Source of the DNA: Chryseobacterium gleum
GTDB lineage: Bacteria > Bacteroidota > Bacteroidia > Flavobacteriales > BACL11
Length of the DNA: 64,000 nt
Direction: 5' to 3'
NCBI GenBank assembly: GCA_945865535.1
Contig: CAMBDW010000005.1
Location: forward strand, 48,439-112,438
The notes under the pieces are model-generated. The model made no database searches. It saw nothing but the letters and a program-made list of their open reading frames with translations, and had not been told where the DNA came from. The position numbers were made by a program, and so were the translations under genes. Shown piece after piece: positions 33,700-41,580 of this stretch (position 1 is its first letter; each line of letters begins with the position of its first letter).

Positions 33700-33825
33700 T
33701 TATTTAATAGTATTGTGTGCTGAAAAATTAGGACAAGTATTGCACCCTTTTTTCTTTGAAACCCCGCAAGAAGAAAGTACAAACAAAGCAATAATCAATA
33801 AAAGATGATACTTTTGTATTCTCAT
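33700..33825 (-). CDS. Small lipoprotein of 41 residues upstream of feoA
   Basis: A short frame with ATG at 33825 and TAA at 33700 encodes a clear lipoprotein: a basic N-terminus, a hydrophobic core (LLLIIALFVL) and a lipobox LSSC with the acylated Cys at 20. The mature part of only 22 residues reads CGVSKKKGCNTCPNFS and carries a CxxC pair (C28, C31). A box TAACTTTG lies 8 nt upstream. The gene ends 45 bp before the feoA ATG, with the feoA operator in between, so transcripts may run into feoAB. The CxxC could bind a metal, but this is inference. Small lipoproteins of this form recur in Bacteroidota to my knowledge, function unknown. Confidence 0.6.
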   Translation of the reverse strand: MRIQKYHLLLIIALFVLSSCGVSKKKGCNTCPNFSAHNTIK

Positions 33826-33833
33826 AATAAATA

Positions 33834-33841
33834 CAAAGTTA
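33834..33841 (-). promoter_or_regulatory. -7 promoter element of the small lipoprotein gene
   Basis: The minus strand reads TAACTTTG, 8 nt before the ATG at 33825, allowing a leader of only a few nucleotides. Confidence 0.45.
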
Positions 33842-33863
33842 ATTAAATTATTATTTTTATCAG

Positions 33864-34604
33864 ATGTTAAAACTATTAAAACACTTTGGGCTTTACTTCA
33901 TAATGATGAAAAAAGTGATGAGTATGCCTGAAAAGTGGAGTGCATTTAGGAGTCAATTAGTATTAGAATTGGAAAAAGTAGGCATAAACTCAATTGGCAT
34001 TGTAATATTTATTTCATTTTTTGTAGGGGGTGTTGTTAGCATACAGACAGCATTAAACCTAGAAAGTCCTTTACTTCCTAAATACTTAATTGGTTTGGCT
34101 AGTAGAGATTCTTTAATTTTGGAATTCTCCCCTACTATGATTTCATTAATTCTAGCCGGAAAAGTAGGTTCTAGTATCGCATCAGAAATTGGAAGTATGC
34201 GCGTAAGCGAACAAATTGATGCTTTAGAAATAATGGGTGTAAACTCAACCTCCTTTTTAATACTACCTAAAATAATTGCTTCTCTTTTCTTTTTTCCTTT
34301 TTTAGTAATTTTAAGTATGGGAATTGGAATGATAGGTGCTTGGGTTGGGGCACTATCCGTTGACATAACAACTACTGAATTTCTTTCTGGACTGAGATAT
34401 GAATTCAGATCATACTATATAACATATGCTATTGTAAAAACTATATTCTTTGCATTTATAGTTTCGTCAATATCCTCTTATTTTGGCTATCATGTAAAAG
34501 GAGGATCAATTGCTGTAGGCAAATCAAGCACAGATGCAGTAGTATATAGCAGTATTGTTATTCTTGTTTTCAACTTTATTTTAACCAAACTTATTTTAGC
34601 ATGA
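33864..34604 (+). CDS. mlaE: MlaE-family ABC transporter permease
   Basis: MlaE is the inner-membrane permease of the MCE-type lipid transport system that moves phospholipids between the membranes. The family is marked by the long first segment FISFFVGGVVSIQTAL, the conserved interior GKVGSSIASEIGSMRVSEQIDALEIMG and YVIGxHVKGGS-like YFGYHVKGGS near the end. At 246 residues it is the usual length. mlaF overlaps its stop codon by 4 bp. The MCE substrate-binding protein (MlaD) is not next to them here. Confidence 0.92.
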   Translation: MLKLLKHFGLYFIMMKKVMSMPEKWSAFRSQLVLELEKVGINSIGIVIFISFFVGGVVSIQTALNLESPLLPKYLIGLASRDSLILEFSPTMISLILAGKVGSSIASEIGSMRVSEQIDALEIMGVNSTSFLILPKIIASLFFFPFLVILSMGIGMIGAWVGALSVDITTTEFLSGLRYEFRSYYITYAIVKTIFFAFIVSSISSYFGYHVKGGSIAVGKSSTDAVVYSSIVILVFNFILTKLILA

Positions 34605-35353
34605 TAGAAATAAAGAATATTGAAAAAAAATTTGGAGATAATCATGTCCTAAAAAATGTAAGTTTTACTTTCGAACAAGGCAAGACGAATCTCATCATTG
34701 GGGAAAGTGGGTCGGGAAAAACAACGCTTATTAAAATTTTAGTAGGACTGCACCAAAAAGATCAAGGGACTGTGTTGTTTAACGGAGAGGATATACATCA
34801 AATGAGCACCAAAGAAACAAGAAAATTCCGACAAGAAATAGGAATGCTTTTTCAGGGAGGCGCTCTTTATGATTATATGACAGTAGAGGAAAATATCATG
34901 TTTCCGCTAACTATGTTTACCGACAAAACAGAAGCTGAGATGCTAGAAAGAGTTAATTTTTGTTTAAAAAGAGTGAACCTTGAAGGCAAAAATAATTTAA
35001 TGCCCTCAGAGCTGAGTGGAGGAATGAAAAAAAGAGTAGCGATTGCTAGGGCAATTGTTATGCAGCCAAAGTATCTTTTTTGTGATGAGCCAAACTCAGG
35101 TCTTGACCCAAAGACCGCTATTGTAATAGATGATTTAATACAAGAAATCACTGAGGAATACAATATCACTACTATTGTAAATACACATGATATGAACTCT
35201 GTAATACAAATTGGAACAAATATTGCATTTATTCATAAAGGAGAAATGTGGTGGAAAGGAAGTAAAGAAGACCTTATTAACTCCAACAATAAAGAACTCC
35301 TAGATTTTGTATTTGCATCCGAACTTTTTAAAAGATTAAAGAAATCATCATGA
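34601..35353 (+). CDS. mlaF: MlaF-family ABC transporter ATP-binding protein
   Basis: This is the ATPase partner of MlaE. Walker A GESGSGKTT is at 34-42, and the Q-loop sits in MLFQGGALYDYMTVEENI, a form characteristic of MlaF. The signature is LSGGMKKRVAIARA, Walker B with D-loop is FCDEPNSGLDP, and the switch His lies in VNTHDMNS. The length of 250 residues is normal. Coupling by ATGA overlaps occurs on both sides, with mlaE upstream and rsmA downstream. Confidence 0.93.
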   Translation: MIEIKNIEKKFGDNHVLKNVSFTFEQGKTNLIIGESGSGKTTLIKILVGLHQKDQGTVLFNGEDIHQMSTKETRKFRQEIGMLFQGGALYDYMTVEENIMFPLTMFTDKTEAEMLERVNFCLKRVNLEGKNNLMPSELSGGMKKRVAIARAIVMQPKYLFCDEPNSGLDPKTAIVIDDLIQEITEEYNITTIVNTHDMNSVIQIGTNIAFIHKGEMWWKGSKEDLINSNNKELLDFVFASELFKRLKKSS

Positions 35354-36102
35354 AAGATGTAAGGGCAAAAAAACACCTTGGTCAGCACTTTTTAAATGAT
35401 TCAAGGATTGCTTTTGACATCACTGATTTATTAAGTAAGAACGCGAAAAATGTAGTTGAGATTGGCCCAGGCATGGGAGTGCTTACCCAATTTCTAGTAA
35501 AAAAAGATTACACAACTCAAGTTGTAGAAATTGACTCAGAAAGTGTCTTTTACCTCCGATTAAATTATCCAAATCTTAATATCTATGAAGGAGATTTTTT
35601 ACAATTAGACCTTAAAAAAAAGTATCCTTTTAATTTCTCATTAATTGGAAATTTCCCATATAACATATCTTCTCAAATATTATTTAAAGCCTTTGAAAAT
35701 AGAGATCAAATAGCTGAAATAATAGGCATGTTTCAAAAAGAGGTAGCGGAAAGAATCGTGTGCAAAAAAGGAAAACAAAGAGGAATTCTATCCGTTTTCT
35801 TACAAGCATTTTATGATATAGAATACTGTTTTACAGTTAATGAAGATGTATTTATTCCTCCTCCAAAAGTAAAGTCAGGAGTCATAAAATTATTAAGAAA
35901 TAATAGAAAAGAACTGTCTGTAGATGAAAATAAATTTAAGCAAATTGTTAAAGCAGCATTTAATCAGAGAAGAAAAACGTTACGTAATGCCTTAAAACCT
36001 TTAACATTAATACATGAAAAAGAAATTGCAGATTTACTACCTTTACGAGCGGAACAATTATCAGTTGATGATTTTATAAACCTTACGAATCATGTCGAAT
36101 AA
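35350..36102 (+). CDS. rsmA: 16S rRNA (adenine1518-N6/adenine1519-N6)-dimethyltransferase
   Basis: RsmA (KsgA) dimethylates two adjacent adenines near the 3' end of 16S rRNA late in 30S assembly. The Rossmann fold starts with KKHLGQHFLNDSRI, SAM-binding motif I is VEIGPGMGVLT (35-45), and the catalytic motif IV is GNFPYN (100-105; Phe instead of the common Leu). The C-terminal helical domain contains AAFNQRRKTLRNAL. At 250 residues it is complete. The ATG overlaps the mlaF TGA, and its 3' end overlaps mgtE by 11 bp. Confidence 0.95.
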   Translation: MKDVRAKKHLGQHFLNDSRIAFDITDLLSKNAKNVVEIGPGMGVLTQFLVKKDYTTQVVEIDSESVFYLRLNYPNLNIYEGDFLQLDLKKKYPFNFSLIGNFPYNISSQILFKAFENRDQIAEIIGMFQKEVAERIVCKKGKQRGILSVFLQAFYDIEYCFTVNEDVFIPPPKVKSGVIKLLRNNRKELSVDENKFKQIVKAAFNQRRKTLRNALKPLTLIHEKEIADLLPLRAEQLSVDDFINLTNHVE

Positions 36103-37444
36103 AATAGACATAAATAGCGCCTATATTGAAGAAGTAACAGCTCTAATTGAGAATAAAAACTCATCAAAATTAATCGAAATAATTGCTGAGCTTCATGTTG
36201 CAGATATTGCTGAAATCATTAAAGATTTATCTGATCAAAACGCTAAATATTTTTACCATTTAATTACTGATGAAGAGGAGTCGGCAGCTATACTTATCGA
36301 ACTTGAAGATGATACTAGAGAAAATTTACTTCAAGATTTATCAGCAAAAGAAATTGCAGAAGAAGTAATTGAAAATCTAGCAACTGATGATGCGGCAGAT
36401 TTGATGGGAGAGTTATCAGAAGATAAAAAAAATGAAGTACTTTCACATATTGAGGATTTAGAACACGCAAGTGATATTAGTGATCTATTAAGTTACCCAG
36501 AAGATACAGCTGGTGGTCTTATGGCAAAAGAGTTAATAAAAGTAAACGAAAACTGGAATACCGTTCAATGTCTTAAAGAAATGCGCAAGCAGGCCGATAA
36601 TGTAAAAACAGTTTTTACTATATATGTAGTTGATGATAACGACAAGCTTCTTGGACTAATGTCACTTAGAAGATTGCTACTTACTGAAAGAGCAACTGCA
36701 ATTAAAGAAATCATGTTTACTGACATTATTTCTGTAAAAGCAACTGAAGAGAATGAGAATGTTGCAAATATGATGCAAAAATATGATTTAGTTGTCCTGC
36801 CAGTTGTGGATGATTCAGGAAGGCTTCTTGGCAGGATAACCATTGATGATGTTATGGATGTTGCTAAAGAAGAAGCGGAGAAAGATTATCAAATGGCAAG
36901 TGGTATATCGGAAGATGTTGAAAGTAGCGATAGCATATGGGAACTCACAAGAGCCCGACTTCCATGGCTACTAATTGGAATGATAGGTGGACTGTTTGGA
37001 GCAAAAGTAATAGGGATATTTGATTTAGAAAAAAACTTTGAATTGGCTTTTTTTATTCCACTTATTGCTGCTATGGGCGGTAATGTTGGGATACAATCTG
37101 CCGCTATAGTAGTACAAGGTTTAGCAAATGATTCATTAAAAATGGAGAATATCTTTCAAAAATTACTAAAAGAGTTAGGAGTAGGACTATTAAACGGAAT
37201 TATCTGTTCGGTAATCATATTGGGAGCTACATTTGCATTAGGATATAGCATGGAACTTAGCCTAACTGTAAGTATTTCATTATTAGCAGTAATAGTTTTT
37301 GCAGCCTTATTCGGAACATTTATACCCCTTACATTAGAAAAATACAATATTGATCCTGCGCTTGCAACTGGTCCCTTTATAACCACAGTAAATGATGTAC
37401 TAGGGCTATTTATCTATTTCTGGATCGGGCAAGCAATACTCTAA
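36092..37444 (+). CDS. mgtE: Magnesium transporter MgtE
   Basis: MgtE is a Mg2+-gated Mg2+ channel of the inner membrane. An acidic N-domain (residues 1 to about 130, with repeated Asp/Glu helices) and two CBS domains (about 135-255; SYPEDTAGGLMAKELIKV marks the first) form the Mg2+ sensor. Then comes the plug helix and a five-helix pore domain with AAMGGNVGIQSAAIVVQGLA and TFIPLTLEKYNIDPALATGP, both signatures of the channel. At 450 residues it is full length. It is tightly packed between rsmA and a dehydrogenase gene. Confidence 0.94.
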   Translation: MSNKIDINSAYIEEVTALIENKNSSKLIEIIAELHVADIAEIIKDLSDQNAKYFYHLITDEEESAAILIELEDDTRENLLQDLSAKEIAEEVIENLATDDAADLMGELSEDKKNEVLSHIEDLEHASDISDLLSYPEDTAGGLMAKELIKVNENWNTVQCLKEMRKQADNVKTVFTIYVVDDNDKLLGLMSLRRLLLTERATAIKEIMFTDIISVKATEENENVANMMQKYDLVVLPVVDDSGRLLGRITIDDVMDVAKEEAEKDYQMASGISEDVESSDSIWELTRARLPWLLIGMIGGLFGAKVIGIFDLEKNFELAFFIPLIAAMGGNVGIQSAAIVVQGLANDSLKMENIFQKLLKELGVGLLNGIICSVIILGATFALGYSMELSLTVSISLLAVIVFAALFGTFIPLTLEKYNIDPALATGPFITTVNDVLGLFIYFWIGQAIL

Positions 37445-37445
37445 A

Positions 37446-38375
37446 ATGAAAATCCTCTTTATTGATACAGTACACCCTCTTTTAAAACAAGAGCTAGAGA
37501 AATATCATCATCATTGTGATACTGCTTACAATAAGAAAAAAGCAGAAATTGAAGAAACTATTCATAACTATGATGGTATTATTATAAGAAGTAAATTTAA
37601 TATTGACCAGCAATTTATAGCCAAAGCATTTAACTTAAAATTTATTGCACGAGCAGGAAGTGGTTTGGAAAATATTGATGTAGCTTATGCCCAAAGCAAA
37701 AAAATTAAATGCTACAATGCAGCTGCAGGCAACAGACAAGCAGTAGCAGAACATGCCCTTGGGATGCTTCTTTCTTTATTCAATAATTTAAAGAATTGTG
37801 ATACTGAAGTAAGACAGGGTAAATGGAACAGAGAATCAAATAGAGGAATAGAACTCTCTGGAAAAACAGTAGCAATTATTGGCTATGGTAATAATGGTTC
37901 GGCTTTTGCTGAAATTCTAAAAGGATTTGGAGTACGTATTTTAGCCTATGACAAATACCTCAATAACTACTCTTATCAAAGCAGTATGGAAATCATCTAT
38001 AAAGAATCAGATATCCTTAGTTTACACATACCGCTAACAGAAGAAACTACATATTTGGTTAATGATAATTTTATAAATAATTTTCAAAAGAAATTTTACT
38101 TAATAAATACTGCAAGGGGAAAATGTGTAAATACAAAAGATCTAGTCTCTGCTTTAGAAAGTGGTAAAATTAAAGGCGCCTGTTTGGATGTTTTGGAATA
38201 CGAAAATACCTCTTTTGAAAACTTAAGTAAAGATAGAATCACAATCGATATGAAATACCTAATCGATTCTGATAAAACTATCCTAACACCTCATATAGCA
38301 GGGTGGACTCTAGAAAGCAATATTAAAATAAGTGAAATTTTACTCCAAAAGATTATTTCTGATTTTGGGCAATAA
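37446..38375 (+). CDS. D-isomer 2-hydroxyacid dehydrogenase, phosphoglycerate dehydrogenase-like
   Basis: An NAD-dependent dehydrogenase with the two-domain fold of the D-2-hydroxyacid family. The N-terminal substrate domain ends in KFIARAGSGLENIDV. The NAD domain has GYGNNGSAFAEILKGFG (the glycine-rich loop with GxGxxG), then NTARGKCVNTKDLVSAL with the catalytic Arg, and the catalytic His in TPHIAGW. It has 309 residues and lacks the C-terminal ACT domain of the long SerA type. It may act in serine synthesis, but no other serine gene is adjacent. It starts 1 bp after mgtE and its 3' end overlaps the convergent 592-residue gene by 23 bp. Confidence 0.82.
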   Translation: MKILFIDTVHPLLKQELEKYHHHCDTAYNKKKAEIEETIHNYDGIIIRSKFNIDQQFIAKAFNLKFIARAGSGLENIDVAYAQSKKIKCYNAAAGNRQAVAEHALGMLLSLFNNLKNCDTEVRQGKWNRESNRGIELSGKTVAIIGYGNNGSAFAEILKGFGVRILAYDKYLNNYSYQSSMEIIYKESDILSLHIPLTEETTYLVNDNFINNFQKKFYLINTARGKCVNTKDLVSALESGKIKGACLDVLEYENTSFENLSKDRITIDMKYLIDSDKTILTPHIAGWTLESNIKISEILLQKIISDFGQ

Positions 38376-40131
38376 GAATTGAAATCTCCACTCCCATTTT
38401 TCTCATGCGTTCTGAAGCATCATTTAAGGAATTTGTTACTGATTCTTTCGCATCAACAAAAGTGTCTCCAATAGAATTAAACATCCCTTTATAGTAATTG
38501 ATCCCTTCATTCATATTTTCAGCAAAAGCAGTTAACTTTTTTTCAGATGCCTTATCCCAATTATTTTTATGTTCTTCAATCTTTTCTGAAAAAAACTTAA
38601 GATACATTCCTAATTCGTTGACAAACATATTAGGTCGATCAGCGCGCACTACACCTTTTAAATCATTATAAATATGATGTGCCATTTCAGATAAAGACAG
38701 TTCTTTAGAAAAATAGGCCATATTAGGACCTGGACAAATAGACACTCCTTTACTCTCTCTATTCTCAAATCCGTAATTAATATCTGCAGTTGCCGCCAAA
38801 CCCATACACAAGCAGGTTTTCTCAGTAATCTTATCCGAAATACCTTGCTCTTGAATTTTGTTTTTTTGAAAAAGTCGAGAAGCCGTACATACCCCTTGGG
38901 TTCCATACTCATTACTTAATGCCAAAAATTTTCTAGGACATGGACTACCTGGATTACCTTCTTCAATCTTCTGAAACCTTTCAATATCTTTAGATGAATT
39001 TCTTAAAGTATTAAATGGCACTCCAAGAGGTGATATATTGCTTAAATACAAATCCTTTTCTTTGGCTTCTTGTAATTGTTTTCTTGTATCCTTATCTACT
39101 GTTGTTGCTTCTGTTACTAACAAAAAAGGAGTTCCCCAACCAACACTATCTAAATTATAATGATTGATTAAAAAATTATGTTCCTCAGCTGTACCTACAC
39201 CACCTTGAGCTGTAATTTTTACAGCCAATGTTTCATTCGGAAGTATTCTCGCACTTGATTCTAAAGCTGATTTACAAACAGCAAAAGTGTCATCAATTAA
39301 CTCTTGTCTTCTATCTCTAAATTCTGCTAAAATTGGCCCCATCAAATAACCATCAGTAGCAAAAGTATGGCCTCCACAATTTAAACCTGACTCAATACGA
39401 TATTCAGAAACCCAAAGTCCTTTTTTAGCTAAAAATTTACCTTGAATAACAGCCGATCTATAATCAGATACCTTAAGTATTATTTTCTTTTTTATATACC
39501 CATTTTCATCTGGAAAGAAATCATCAAACTGAGCAATATAACCGTACAATCTCGGATTCATGCCGGCTGAAAAAATAACTGAAGATGCTAAATCGGAATT
39601 AGCATATCCCCTTAATCCCGCATGAGCATCATTGTATTCTGAAGGCAATTCTTCTTTTTTAAAGTAATTTGTTTTATCAACTTTTGTCATGATATTTACA
39701 TCAATACTTCCCATTGATAAATTTTCCTTTAACCAAGAGGACAAATCCTCAAAACTAAATGACTTTTCAATGAATCTATTGAATTCTTTCTTTACCTCAC
39801 TACTGTCAGGTAGCATTATAAAGTACTTTTTTACTTCTTCAAATTTATCTTTCGTTGCAGAAGTAAACTCCTCAAATTTTGCTGAGGTAACTTTGTTTAC
39901 CATATTAAGATAAGAAGTAATTCTATCTGCACGGTAATCTTTTGTATCATTCTTTATCTCATTATAAGATAAATTATGTAAGCCACTATAATATTTTCTT
40001 AAGCGCTCTAGCAATACATCATCAGCCAAGGCAATTACAGTATTTATGCCATAATGAGCAACCTTTAAGGCTGAGTCAGCTGTAAAAGCTGTTCCCATTA
40101 CAGGTATATGAAAGGTATGTACTGAAGACAT
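38353..40131 (-). CDS. Conserved 592-residue protein of unknown function, nitronate-monooxygenase-like segments
   Basis: I recognise this as an uncharacterised protein seen in Bacteroidota but know of no function. The N-terminus FHIPVMGTAFTADSALKVAH and the later AQGGVGTAEEHNF (308-320) resemble the first strand and the phosphate-binding loop of FMN-dependent TIM-barrel enzymes such as nitronate monooxygenase. Between them lies a charged helical region (residues 40-140) that such enzymes lack. The C-terminal half has seven or fewer Cys, with C398, C415, C440, C442 and C466 grouped in CP, CT, CLC and CPGP contexts, so a metal or Fe-S site is possible. The last 90 residues are helical and charged. 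A TATATTTG box lies 22 nt upstream, and it is transcribed alone. Confidence 0.6.
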   Translation of the reverse strand: MSSVHTFHIPVMGTAFTADSALKVAHYGINTVIALADDVLLERLRKYYSGLHNLSYNEIKNDTKDYRADRITSYLNMVNKVTSAKFEEFTSATKDKFEEVKKYFIMLPDSSEVKKEFNRFIEKSFSFEDLSSWLKENLSMGSIDVNIMTKVDKTNYFKKEELPSEYNDAHAGLRGYANSDLASSVIFSAGMNPRLYGYIAQFDDFFPDENGYIKKKIILKVSDYRSAVIQGKFLAKKGLWVSEYRIESGLNCGGHTFATDGYLMGPILAEFRDRRQELIDDTFAVCKSALESSARILPNETLAVKITAQGGVGTAEEHNFLINHYNLDSVGWGTPFLLVTEATTVDKDTRKQLQEAKEKDLYLSNISPLGVPFNTLRNSSKDIERFQKIEEGNPGSPCPRKFLALSNEYGTQGVCTASRLFQKNKIQEQGISDKITEKTCLCMGLAATADINYGFENRESKGVSICPGPNMAYFSKELSLSEMAHHIYNDLKGVVRADRPNMFVNELGMYLKFFSEKIEEHKNNWDKASEKKLTAFAENMNEGINYYKGMFNSIGDTFVDAKESVTNSLNDASERMRKMGVEISILIAQNQK

Positions 40132-40153
40132 ATTATTTTAAAAAATAATGGTG

Positions 40154-40161
40154 CAAATATA
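40154..40161 (-). promoter_or_regulatory. -7 promoter element of the 592-residue protein gene
   Basis: The minus strand reads TATATTTG, 22 nt before the ATG at 40131. Confidence 0.55.
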
Positions 40162-40244
40162 TATTAAATTAAGAAAAGAAATATAATATATTTTAAACAT
40201 AAATATCAATTATAAAGTAGAAAGCTGAATCAAGTTGAAAAAAA

Positions 40245-40955
40245 TCAACTATAAGATTTTTGACTACTTTTAAAGTACTCAAAAGTCCAAATAACAGTAA
40301 GTAATATTTCAAAAGAATACACAAAATCTTCAATAGGGATATTAAACACTCTAAATCCTATAATATGAGATTCATTATAAATTACAACTGCTTGATCAGT
40401 AAAGCTACCTGTTAACAATCCATTAATTAAAATAAATGGCATTAATGAAACAAAGTACATTAATAAAAAATTATTCCACCATTTTGGTTTAACATAAAAT
40501 ACAAGCAACATGCTAAATCCACTAATAATAAAATAACAGCTAGTGTAAATCCTGGGGAAGAATATTATTGCAAGAAAAAAAAGAATAATAGCTGCAAAAA
40601 GAGCAAACTTATAGTGCAGAATAATAGGGGGAGGAATTTTAAAGAAATATTTTAATACTTTATATATGAATAAAGAAGAAAATGGAATTATTACAAAAAA
40701 TAACCATTCCTCAATAGGTAAATTAAAAACCAAAATTCCGTAAATAAGTTCATTGTTAAACCTCCATACTCCAATATTAGTAAAAATAATATCAAGTGGG
40801 ATATGTATGGACATCATTACAAAAATAGCAGGAAGTAAATATATCCATGATTTATAAAATTGTATTCTTTTCTCAAAGCTCTGCAACAGAGGATAACTAC
40901 AAGCAATTGCCAAGATAGTAAAATAACAATAGTTACTATTAAATAAGTCCATCAT
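40245..40955 (-). CDS. Lycopene cyclase, fused CrtYcd type
   Basis: A 236-residue membrane protein with seven or so hydrophobic segments. It carries the catalytic acidic motif of the heterodimeric-type lycopene cyclases twice, as NLPIEEWLFF at 79-88 and NIPIEDFVYS at 205-214. The two halves therefore correspond to CrtYc and CrtYd fused in one chain, as in fungal CrtYB and archaeal or some Bacteroidota enzymes. It cyclises the end(s) of lycopene. It is the last gene of a crtI-cruF-crtYcd run, overlapping the upstream gene by 17 bp. The unrelated flavoprotein type CrtY of many flavobacteria is not seen in this window. Confidence 0.85.
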   Translation of the reverse strand: MMDLFNSNYCYFTILAIACSYPLLQSFEKRIQFYKSWIYLLPAIFVMMSIHIPLDIIFTNIGVWRFNNELIYGILVFNLPIEEWLFFVIIPFSSLFIYKVLKYFFKIPPPIILHYKFALFAAIILFFLAIIFFPRIYTSCYFIISGFSMLLVFYVKPKWWNNFLLMYFVSLMPFILINGLLTGSFTDQAVVIYNESHIIGFRVFNIPIEDFVYSFEILLTVIWTFEYFKSSQKSYS

Positions 40956-41580
40956 TAAAATACTGAATAATAAAAAAGGTTAGTTGGGAAAAAAGTAAAG
41001 CAAAAGACAACTTTGGATTTAGTGTTACCTTAGAGATCATAATTAAAAACTGAATAAATAGTGAAATACCAAACCAGGCAATATAGTTTTGAAGTGGTAT
41101 TTCATCTGTACTCCAATGCCAAAAATCTAAAATACTAGCTATTGGCTCAATAATATAATCTGTAAAAACCATAAGAAAAGATGCAACCAAAACAATTAAA
41201 TATTTTTTTCTAAAAAGATATGATGATATACCAAAGCATGCAAGAGAAAGGCTCGCCCAATTTACTCCAATAATTATTGGAGTTCCGAATATTTTATAAC
41301 CCAATGATTCTCCGTAAGTATAGCTTCCAAAAATAAACTTATAATTTACTCCTATTATTTCAACCATTAATCCAATTGAAAAAATAAGAACAATCAACTT
41401 TAGAAAATTCATTGTTAAATTATTGTTGGCCCAATAAAATAGAAGTAATAATAACAATAAATTATATGAAGAAAATCGTAAAATAAACTGTTGAAAATCA
41501 GAATAAAATAATGCAAAAGATCCAATAATATTAAGAAAAAACATTGCAGATATCGCTATCGTAATTTTATTTTTTTTCAT
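40939..41580 (-). CDS. cruF: Carotenoid biosynthesis protein, CruF-like 1',2'-hydratase
   Basis: A 213-residue membrane protein of the Caroten_synth/DUF422 family. The family stretches GVNYKFIFGSYTYGESLGYKIFG with GTPIIIGVNWA and the later VFTDYIIEPIAS and FWHW are all present. CruF adds water to the psi end of gamma-carotene, a step towards myxol, saproxanthin or, in archaea, bacterioruberin. It overlaps crtI by 14 bp and the cyclase by 17 bp, so the three are translated together. With the neighbouring cyclase, this predicts a monocyclic, 1'-hydroxylated carotenoid. I infer the activity from family and context. Confidence 0.8.
   Translation of the reverse strand: MKKNKITIAISAMFFLNIIGSFALFYSDFQQFILRFSSYNLLLLLLLFYWANNNLTMNFLKLIVLIFSIGLMVEIIGVNYKFIFGSYTYGESLGYKIFGTPIIIGVNWASLSLACFGISSYLFRKKYLIVLVASFLMVFTDYIIEPIASILDFWHWSTDEIPLQNYIAWFGISLFIQFLIMISKVTLNPKLSFALLFSQLTFFIIQYFNDGLI

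Noticed and set aside
40233..40250. Hairpin AGTTGA/TCAACT as terminator of the carotenoid operon
   Set aside because: The loop is A-rich but no U run follows the stem on the minus strand, and part of the hairpin is inside the cyclase stop region.
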